Positions 56,771 to 64,000 of a DNA stretch of 64,000 nucleotides are shown here, one piece after another (within the stretch, counting starts at the first letter, position 1; each line of letters opens with the position of its first letter). The translations under genes were made by a program, and so were the position numbers. The notes beneath the pieces were generated by a model that had not been told where the DNA came from, made no database searches, and saw only the letters and a program-made list of their open reading frames with translations. This DNA comes from Schistocerca nitens (taxonomy: Eukaryota; Arthropoda; Insecta; Orthoptera; Acrididae): NCBI RefSeq assembly GCF_023898315.1, contig NC_064623.1, positions 15,885,140 through 15,949,139 on the forward strand, written 5' to 3'.

Positions 56771-57447
56771 GGTAATTTCCAAGAATGATTGCCTACCGAA
56801 GTCGAGTGGTCCAAACGATACATATCGAACGTGTGATCGTAAATCAATCATGCGACTCCGGTGGCGGGTGTTGTGAGTGTGTTTACAGTGATCATTGCAG
56901 CAACGACAAAAGAAGAGCGTTACGAAAATACTACTAATTGCAAAGGAGACAACTTACCTTACTCGTCGTCGGTGCTGTCATCATGTGTAAGTCCGCTATG
57001 AAACTGTAACGGTATTTCAGCATCGAAACTATTCTTACGCAGTTTTACACACTTCGCACCACCACAGTCTACACAGTCCCTTCTTTCCTCGTCCGGTAGT
57101 ACTCCATATTTGCGACAAAAAGGCGAACAATTTTCTACGCCGGATAAACATGGAATTAGATTTCTCCATGTGAGAGAATCCGCCGAAGAATCCGTCAAGA
57201 ACACCAGACATCCCACTCACTAACCACATAAATCGTTTGGGTTTCCCTAGCAACTCACAAACCATCCGCAGAGGTATGTAACGTAGAGCAACTAACCGAA
57301 CGGCGGAAAACAGATAAAAATAACGATTACAAATAATTGATCACAACATCCGCCACCGGAGTCGCTTGATCGATTTACGATCGTACTTTCGATATGCATC
57401 GTTTTGGACCCCGCGACATCGATAGGCAATCATTCTTGGAAATTACC
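56771..57447. mobile_element. unclassified 677 bp TIR element with 8 bp target duplication
   Basis: It begins GGTAATTTCCAAGAATGATT and ends in the exact inverse of that sequence. The inverted repeat extends about 105 bp at roughly 90% identity. GAGATTGG flanks it at 56763-56770 and 57448-57455, and the interrupted LINE is restored on removal. An 8 bp duplication with GG...CC ends does not match the Tc1, hAT or Harbinger elements seen here; Merlin, P-like or another class is possible. Confidence 0.8.
56959..57216 (-). CDS. 85-codon Cys-rich ORF inside the unclassified TIR element
   Basis: The frame includes a C-x2-C-x4-C cluster (CVDCGGAKC) followed by KLRKNSFDAEIPLQFHSGL and an acidic end (DDSTDDE). 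I do not recognise the family. The stop codon is directly followed by GGTAAGT, which resembles a splice donor. A second overlapping frame (57035-57265) is also open. The ORF could be a piece of transposase, a captured host exon, or chance; the interior is otherwise too short for an autonomous transposon. Confidence 0.3.
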   Translation of the reverse strand: MGCLVFLTDSSADSLTWRNLIPCLSGVENCSPFCRKYGVLPDEERRDCVDCGGAKCVKLRKNSFDAEIPLQFHSGLTHDDSTDDE

Positions 57448-57600
57448 GAGATTGGAATACATCCAGCACATAATTGAGACGTAGGTTGCAAGTGCTGCTC
57501 TGACGTGAAGAGGTCGGCACAGGAGAGGGATGAATGGCGGTCCGCATCAAACCACTCAGAAGACTGATGACTCAAAAGAAGAAAAGAAAAAAAAGTGAAG

Positions 57601-58168
57601 TTCCATACCCAGTGTAGAGCTGAATGAAAATTTTTGATTTTATTTGATTAATTTCTCTTTGTAACGAAAGAAACTTAATCGAAAACATCAGTTTCAGAGT
57701 TCCGTATGTCAATCGATGAAACGGAGCTCTTAAAGGATTACTTTGTTGTCCAGCTGTCTGGCTGTCCGTTAAAAGCCCTCTTCCTCAGGAATGGGTGCAT
57801 CAAGTCGAAAGTCATGTCGGATATCAAGATCTATATTTCTCTACCGGTGTAAAAAAAATGAAGCTTCTAAGTCAGTGCAATCAAAAATGCGACCATTTAT
57901 GTCACACATTTTAATACTCGCCAAGTCATTCATCAAATCGTATAGCGTGCTTCCTCTTGACCTGGAATCATGAAACTTGGTACAAAGCAAGGTTTCACAG
58001 TACAACGAAAGGAAAAAATTCGAAAATAGTTAAAATTGTATTGGCATGTATTATCCGACTGCCTCTCTGTCCGTCTGTCTGCCAAGATCGGTTTTTCTCA
58101 GGAAATGTGAAACGTGTGAAGTTGATATTTATGTCAGATACTAAGATATAACGTCCGTTGCTAGTGTA
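57601..58168. repeat. two diverged direct repeats ~315 bp apart
   Basis: The segments 57740-57850 and 58055-58168 align: GTCTGGCTGTCCGTT with CTGTCCGTCTGTCTG, TCAGGAATGGG with TCAGGAAATGTG, then TCAAGTCGAAAGTCATGTC with TGAAGTTGATATTTATGTC, and both end in GTGTAA. They contain no coding. Confidence 0.5.
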
Positions 58169-60053
58169 AGACACTGAACACGCAAAGAAACTGGTATACT
58201 TGCATAACATCGTGTAGGGCCGCCACAAGCACGCAGAAGCGCCACAACACGACGTGTCGTGGACTCGACTAATGTCTGGAGTAGTGCTGAAGGAAACTGA
58301 CACCATGGGCAGTCTGTAAATCCGTAAGAGTACGAGAGGGTGGAGATCTCTTCTGAACAGCACTTTGCAAGGCATCCCAGATATGCTCAATAATGTTCAT
58401 GTCTTGGGAGTTCGGTGGCCAGAGGAAGTGTTTAAACTCGAAGAGTGTTCCTAGAGCCAATCCGTAGCAATTCTGGGCGTGTAGGGTGTCGCATTGTCCT
58501 GCTAGAATTTGCCAAGTCCGTCGGAATGCACAATGGATATGAATGGACGCAGCTGATCAGACAGGATGCTTACATACGTGTCACCTGTCAGAGTCGTATC
58601 TAAAAGTATCAGGGTTCCCATATCACTCCAACTGCACACTCCCCACACCATACAGAGCCTCCACCAGTTTTAAGAATTCCCTGCTGACATGCAGGGTCCA
58701 TGAATTCATGAGGTTGTCTCCATACCCGTACACATCCATCCGCACGAAACAATTTGAAACGAGACTCGTTTGACCAGGCAACATGTTTCCAGTCATCAAC
58801 AGTCCAATGTAGGTGTTGACGGGCCCAGGCAAGGCGTAAAGCTTTGTGTCGCGCAGTCATCAAGGGTACACGAGTGGGCCTTCGGCTCCGAAAGCCCATA
58901 TAGATGATGTTTCGTTGAATGGTTCGCATGCTGACATTTGTTGATGGCCCGGCATTGAAATCTGCAACAATTTGGGGAAGGGTTGAACTTCTATCCCGTT
59001 CAACGATTCTCTTCTGTCGTCGTTGGTCCCGTTCTTGCATGATCTTTTTCGGGCCGCAGAGATGGCGAAGATTTGATGTTTTACCGGATTCCTGATATTC
59101 ACGGTAGACTCGTGAAATTGTCGTACGGGAAAATCCCCACTTCATCGCTACCTCAGAGATGTTGCGTCCCATCGCTCGTGCGCCGAGCTAAAACTCACTT
59201 AAATCTTGATAACCTGCCATTGTAGCAGCAGTAGCCGATCGAACAACTGCGCCAGACACTTGTTGTCTTATATGAGCGTTGTCGACCCAAGCGCCGTATT
59301 CTGCCTGTTTACATTGAAACGTCCGCTTAGAAAAATCAGTGAATTACTGTGGTGGTAAACCCCTTACGTTATTTGATTTTCAAACAGCTAAGCAAAACTG
59401 AACGTACTCGACATTTCTCCCTTTACTTAGTTGAATCATCGCTAAACTGACACACAATATTTTTAGCGCAACGCAATCTGACTTTCAATAATCCCTGACT
59501 AACAATAACCTATACCTTTCATGAATCACTTACCTCACAAAAATCTTCGTTACTCGAACTACTGCAATACAGCGAGCGCCAATATTGCCAGCTAAATAAA
59601 AGATTCTAACTACTAAAGGCACTAACTACTGATAGGCATAGTTAGGAAATGAAAGATTTTGATAAAGAACAATGTATTTACCTTAATAGTGTTCAAAAAT
59701 CATAATGTATATATCAGTTCATGACATCCAGTCTTACAAATTTACTGTCTCTGATGGACACACGTCCAGATCATCCGCTCTCAAAACTCCGCCGTCTCTG
59801 TCCCCACATCCACCACTGCTGGCGGCTCACCTCCAACTGCGCAACGCTACGCGCTGTTAACAGCCAACTGCCCAACACAACAATAGCAAATTCCAACAAT
59901 GCAGACCAGCCACAGACTGCACACAGCACAGTCAGTGATTTTCATACAGAGCGCTACGTGGCGTTACCAACATAAAAACCTAAACAGCCTACTTACAACA
60001 TATCTCCGTCTTTGAATACTCGTGCCTATACCAATTTCTTTGGCGCTTCAGTG
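58169..60053 (-). pseudogene. Tc1-C copy split by a solo LTR
   Basis: The left terminus is near CACTGAACACGCAAAGAAAC. The right terminus TTTCTTTGGCGCTTCAGTG ends at 60053, followed by TA. The minus-strand transposase starts at 59220 (MAGYQDLSEF) with an early stop. It then reads NISEVAMKWGFSRTTISRVY, QERDQRRQKRIVERDRSS and a first catalytic motif in which SDESRF has become SNESRF. The second catalytic region is deleted. QDMNIIEHIWDALQ keeps the Glu. The 59315-59997 LTR interrupts the 5' leader. Confidence 0.82.
59315..59997. mobile_element. solo LTR (683 bp)
   Basis: Starts TGAAACGTCC and ends GCCTACTTACA (TG...CA), flanked by ACAT at 59311-59314 and 59998-60001. Excision restores the leader of Tc1-C (GTTTACAT joined to ATCTCCG). 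No coding. Orientation and family are not determinable here. Confidence 0.8.
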
Positions 60054-60157
60054 TACGTCAGTACAGTCGAAAGATACGGTCATTTGCGTCACATATTTTC
60101 ACATCTTGACAGTATTTATATGGAAAACAGGCAAATATCGGCGAAATTGTGGATTCA

Positions 60158-60321
60158 CAGCCGGCCGCTGTGGCCGAGCGTTTCTAGGCGCTTCAGTCCG
60201 GAACCGCGCTGCTGCTACAGTCGCAGGTTCGAATCCTGCCTCGGGCATGGATGTGTGTGACGTCCTTCGGTTAGTTAGGTTTAAGTAGTTCTAAGTCTAG
60301 GCGACTTATGACCTCAGAAGT
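60158..60321 (+). mobile_element. S1 SINE, 3'-truncated
   Basis: The head and box B (GGTTCGAATCCTGCC) are complete; the copy stops after GACCTCAGAAG, before the CTCAGAGCC tail. Confidence 0.85.
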
Positions 60322-60611
60322 TTTCACGGAACCTTGGGTGCGTGAGGTTTACTCTGACATACGCGGATTTTTTTTTTTTTTCGTTACATTGTTGTTGTTT
60401 CTGTCACTAAGACTGAAGTTGGTGATGCGCTTCTCCAGTCTTTACACCTGCCACTTAGCAGTTAAAGCTTAGATACTGCATCCCTCAATACCAACTGCCT
60501 TATCTACATGTAACCAAACCAGACAATATGTCAGTAGTCCCCTTAAGGGAGTCCATTTGTCTCTGAGGTGCAGAACTGGTATCACGCGGTCAGCCCGTGA
60601 CCTAAATCACA

Positions 60612-60813
60612 AAAAAAATGGTTCAAATGGCTCTGAGCACTATGGGACTCAACTGCTGTGGTCATCAGTCCCCTGGAGCTTAGAACTACTTAAACCTAAC
60701 TAACCTAAGGACATCACACACATCCATGCCCGAGGCAGGATTCGAACCTGCGACCGTAGCAGTCGCACGGTTCCGGACTGCGCGCCTAGAACCGCGAAAC
60801 CACCGCGGTCGGC
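60612..60813 (-). mobile_element. S1 SINE
   Basis: Full S1 in reverse with an A8 tail. The 12 bp duplication ACCTAAATCACA is at 60600-60611 and 60814-60825. Confidence 0.93.
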
Positions 60814-60825
60814 ACCTAAATCACA

Positions 60826-62154
60826 CCAGTGAACTGGTTAATGCGTGTCAGTCGGCTGCACGGACTCAACGGAGTAACAAGGGGTCGATGGGGAAATGGC
60901 GCAGAAACGTACTATCGTGTTTGCATGTGCCCATGACTATGCCGTGAATGAGCTACCTCACTTGTTGATGTTAAAGATGGCACGTCTTTTTGCACGCAGC
61001 TTTCTTCCCAAGGGCAAGAGACCTCGGCATATTGCCTCTGTAGCCAGAGAGAAAAAAAACTCTTCTCAAAACTTCTTTTGCAGAGCTGCGTAGCAATGTG
61101 GGAGTGGCAATGTATTATGTTGAGCCGTATTCCATTTAGCTCAAGTTTTCTTTTTTTCACGAATAGATTGTCGTCGTATGTGATTCTGACATTGGAGTTC
61201 ACAACATCCGGTCAAACCTTTGATTGTTTTACTTGAGATAATAGTAGTCTTAATGTAAGAAATAGAATGTGTCGCCTTCGGTTTCACTACAGAGGGCCAC
61301 ATTTTGTAGACACTTGCCGTAAAATCCGTTACGCGTAAGGGAGAACGACAGAGTGACCGTCGAAAAAACTCGTATTTTTTTATTACGGAATTCGAATGTA
61401 TATCCCTTGAATTATTTCCAAAAATATTATGCGCGAACTCCAGAAGGTAATGATTTTGTGAGCGTTTGAAGCCGAGAGCGAACAATACAAAACGTCACTG
61501 CCACAGGTTGTTATCAACTCTATCACCCCTATTTATACAGATTTGACTAAACCTGATTTGCTGAAGGGTTTTTTGGTCGGTTTTACTCAATGCGAACGGA
61601 AGTCTCAATAGTCTCATTTCGAGATACGCTCCAAAAACAACTTCCAGCCGAAGCGAAACTGTCAACACTGCTTCAAATTTGGCCGATAGTCTATTCAGTG
61701 TAGGCCATACTGCGTTAATGCACTTGGCAGTTGTCCTTCAAATCAAAATCGGCGACGAAATGCGCAGATCCTGTGAAGACTGAGAAGCCAGCGGCGATGC
61801 GTTCACCGAACAAAAGGGTTTTGAGGACGAAAATGAGGGCTTATCAGGTCAAAGCAGCAGAAAGCAGCTTTCCACTAGCCGGGGCCGGTAATTATTATGG
61901 ACGAGGCATCGATGATGTCCCGTTGTAAGAGGTCCATGACTAAGGAATTTATTGCTAGCGCACTCAAGCAGATGTAACTACGATGGATTGCTGACGCGCC
62001 GCCTGCGATATGTAATGCTACAATAGAATCGCAGACCAGAGAGCAGTTTCGGCAGCAGTGGTGGTAGTAGCTGGCAGTCGGGCGGTTGGGCCGGTCGTGG
62101 GGAGCGATGGCGGTGCCTGAGCGGTGTAGTACGAGGTAACACCAAGAGTTACTA
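60826..62154. other. unassigned spacer up to Tc1-A copy 3
   Basis: No coding similarity or element ends are recognised over 1.3 kb. The part from about 62000 and the sequence after 63578 are presumably one pre-insertion locus. Confidence 0.45.
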
Positions 62155-63576
62155 CACTCCTGGAAATGGAAAAAAGAACACATTGACACCGGTGTGTCAG
62201 ACCCACCATACTTGCTCCGGACACTGCGAGAGGGCTGTACAAGCAATGATCACACGCACGGCACAGCGGACACACCAGGAACCGCGGTGTTGGCCGTCGA
62301 ATGGCGCTAGCTGCGCAGCATTTGTGCACCGCCGCCGTCAGTGTCAGCCAGTTTGCCGTGGCATACGGAGCTCCATCGCAGTCTTTAACACTGGTAGCAT
62401 GCCGCGACAGCGTGGACGTGAACCGTATGTGCAGTTGACGGACTTTGAGCGAGGGCGTATAGTGGGCATGCGGGAGGCCGGGTGGACGTACCGCCGAATT
62501 GCTCAACACGTGGGGCGTGAGGTCTCCACAGTACATCGATGTTGTCGCCAGTGGTCGGCGGAAGGTGCACGTGCCCGTCGACCTGGGACCGGACCGCAGC
62601 GACGCACGGATGCACGCCAAGACCGTAGGATCCTACGCAGTGCCGTAGGGGACCGCACCGCCACTTCCCAGCAAATTAGGGACACTGTTGCTCCTGGGGT
62701 ATCGGCGAGGACCATTCGCAACCGTCTCCATGAAGCTGGGCTACGGTCCCGCACACCGTTAGGCCGTCTTCCGCTCACGCCCCAACATCGTGCAGCCCGC
62801 CTCCAGTGGTGTCGCGACAGGCGTGAATGGAGGGACGAATGGAGACGTGTCGTCTTCAGCGATGAGAGTCGCTTTTGCCTTGGTGCCAATGATGGTCGTA
62901 TGCGTGTTTGGCGCCGTGCAGGTGAGCGCCACAATCGGGACTGCATACGACCGAGGCACACAGGGCCAACACCCGGCATCATGGTGTGGGGAGCGATCTC
63001 CTACACTGGCCGTACACCACTGGTGATCGTCGAGGGGACACTGAATAGTGCACGGTACATCCAAACCGTCATCGAACCCATCGTTCTACCATTCCTAGAC
63101 CGGCAAGGGAACTTGCTGTTCCAACAGGACAATGCACGTCCGCATGTATCCCGTGCCACCCAACGTGCTCTAGAAGGTGTAAGTCAACTACCCTGGCCAG
63201 CAAGATCTCCGGATCTGTCCCCCATTGAGCATGTTTGGGACTGGATGAAGCGTCGTCTCACGCGGTCTGCACGTCCAGCACGAACGCTGGTCCAACTGAG
63301 GCGCCAGGTGGAAATGGCATGGCAAGCCGTTCCACAGGACTACATCCAGCATCTCTACGATCGTCTCCATGGGAGAATAGCAGCCTGCATTGCTGCGAAA
63401 GGTGTATATACACTGTACTAGTGCCGACATTGTGCATGCTCTGTTGCCTGTGTCTATGTGCCTGTGGTTCTGTCAGTGTGATCATGTGATGTATCTGACC
63501 CCAGGAATGTGTCAATAAAGTTTCCCCTTCCTGGGACAATGAATTCACGGTGTTCTTATTTCAATTTCCAGGAGTG
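62155..63576 (+). mobile_element. Tc1-A copy 3 (1422 bp, intact)
   Basis: The terminal repeats are CACTCCTGGAAATGGAAA and the inverse TTTCAATTTCCAGGAGTG. TA is at 62153-62154 and 63577-63578. It carries an uninterrupted transposase and is the only apparently autonomous DNA transposon in the window. Confidence 0.95.
62399..63421 (+). CDS. Tc1-A transposase, intact (340 aa, D-x32-E)
   Basis: This is a cut-and-paste transposase of the Tc1 family. It would bind its terminal repeats in the nucleus, excise the element and reinsert it at TA. The chosen start is the ATG at 62399 (MPRQRGREPY): it gives 340 residues, normal for Tc1, while the longer open frame from 62183 lies in the terminal leader. 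Residues ~10-55 and ~70-115 form the two HTH units (paired-like DNA binding), linked by a Gly/Arg-rich stretch. The catalytic residues are Asp155 (FSDESRF), Asp244 (QQDNARPH) and Glu277 (SPIEHVW). Asp244 to Glu277 has 32 intervening residues instead of the usual 34, through a two-residue shortening before LPWPARSPD. AATAAA lies at 63514-63519, upstream of the right terminus. No stop or shift is present. Confidence 0.95.
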   Translation: MPRQRGREPYVQLTDFERGRIVGMREAGWTYRRIAQHVGREVSTVHRCCRQWSAEGARARRPGTGPQRRTDARQDRRILRSAVGDRTATSQQIRDTVAPGVSARTIRNRLHEAGLRSRTPLGRLPLTPQHRAARLQWCRDRREWRDEWRRVVFSDESRFCLGANDGRMRVWRRAGERHNRDCIRPRHTGPTPGIMVWGAISYTGRTPLVIVEGTLNSARYIQTVIEPIVLPFLDRQGNLLFQQDNARPHVSRATQRALEGVSQLPWPARSPDLSPIEHVWDWMKRRLTRSARPARTLVQLRRQVEMAWQAVPQDYIQHLYDRLHGRIAACIAAKGVYTLY

Positions 63577-63578
63577 TA

Positions 63579-64000
63579 TTTATGGCCCCGCGCGTATGTA
63601 ATTTGTAGCATTGCTATATCAAGTCCCATGTAAATGTTTTTTTTTAAATCTTTTAATAGTAATCTTTCTTATAAAATTAACTTTTGACAATCGTTTCATC
63701 TGAATTTAAAGATTTTACTAATTTCTCCTATCCATGGCCATCCCGATTATCGTAAAGAAAAATCAGTTTATTCAGAATGACTTTTCAGGGCCACGACGCA
63801 GCATTGCTGACGTCCAGGTCAGTTAATTATTGAATGGTTATATATGAGTCACAATTTATTGTGAGGTTACTCACTTTTTTATTGCTAAGTTACGGAGATA
63901 ACTGTTGGGAGGTTACAATGTGAGTTTTAAGCTTTGTCTACTTTTTTATATGAGAAATACCTGTCAACCTTGAAACGCGTTTTTCTCAAAACCATGACCG
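63579..64000. other. unassigned AT-rich flank
   Basis: No supported feature to the window edge. Confidence 0.45.

Larger units (their letters stand above)
56525..57600 (+). pseudogene. RTE LINE 3' fragment (second subfamily) split by a TIR element
   Basis: The first part (56525-56770) reads HKKRIEVYEMWCYRRMLKIR, then NEEVLDRIREERN and MIGHLLRHQETTS. The last part (57448-57600) continues with the VGCKCCSDVKRS-like end and a CAGAAGACTGATGACTC terminus plus an A-rich tail. Only the C-terminal region is present. Confidence 0.75.

Noticed and set aside
57035-57265. Second overlapping frame in the TIR element as a separate gene
   Set aside because: It overlaps the 85-codon frame; neither is supported independently, so only one is listed, at low confidence.
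63258-63548. Open frames opposite the Tc1-A transposase (and equivalents at 10009-10299 and 17933-18223)
   Set aside because: These are antisense or shifted shadows of the transposase; they recur in every Tc1-A copy only because the DNA is repeated.

Overview
The window is eukaryotic and made almost entirely of interspersed repeats. I found no convincing host protein-coding gene, rRNA gene or functional tRNA gene. The mix of elements points to a large, TE-rich insect genome: abundant tRNA-derived SINEs, RTE-clade LINEs ending in (AAC)n tails, many Tc1/mariner lineages, a 5S-rRNA-derived SINE and solo LTRs. The main SINE and several Tc1 families look, from memory, like those of Schistocerca-type grasshoppers (Orthoptera). 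The species call is inference.

1-9.9 kb: S1 SINEs, a decayed hAT element with a BED-finger remnant, three small fold-back elements, and a long palindromic element (6821-9920) split by four younger insertions, one of them an RTE LINE with an uninterrupted 525-codon reverse-transcriptase segment. 9.9-24.9 kb: a Tc1/mariner-like element (N) broken by Tc1-A copy 1 and a 1.1 kb solo LTR, then Tc1-B1, mariner remnants, RTE fragments, Tc1-A copy 2, two TA-targeting elements packed into a (TA)n tract, and another decayed transposase. 25-36 kb: several Tc1-B copies, two of which share a private flank in inverted orientation, an RTE LINE split by a 1.2 kb AT-rich insert, a 5S-derived SINE, and a Harbinger-like TIR element. 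36-44 kb: RTE and CR1/jockey-like LINE fragments hosting SINEs and Tc1 elements.

44.9-52.7 kb is the most unusual region. A Tc1/mariner-type element (M, TIR starting CAGGGTGACCCAAAA) contains about 39 tandem monomers of ~111 bp, organised in a ~555 bp five-monomer higher-order repeat. Each monomer is a 5'-truncated tail of an S2 SINE plus a 16 bp segment that matches the SINE's own target-site duplication. The array therefore looks like a satellite born from one SINE insertion. A 5'-truncated gypsy LTR fragment replaces exactly one monomer interval.

52.8-64 kb: mariner and DD41D-spaced elements nested in each other, an unclassified 677 bp TIR element with an 8 bp target duplication and a small Cys-rich ORF, a Tc1-C copy split by a solo LTR, and a complete Tc1-A element. 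That copy (62155-63576) has an intact 340-residue transposase whose catalytic spacing is D-x32-E rather than the usual x34.

The elements do not form a pathway. The order of nesting gives a relative history: old Tc1/mariner and fold-back elements, then LINEs, then SINEs, Tc1-A/B and LTRs. Labels such as S1, S2, Tc1-A, N and M are local to this report.
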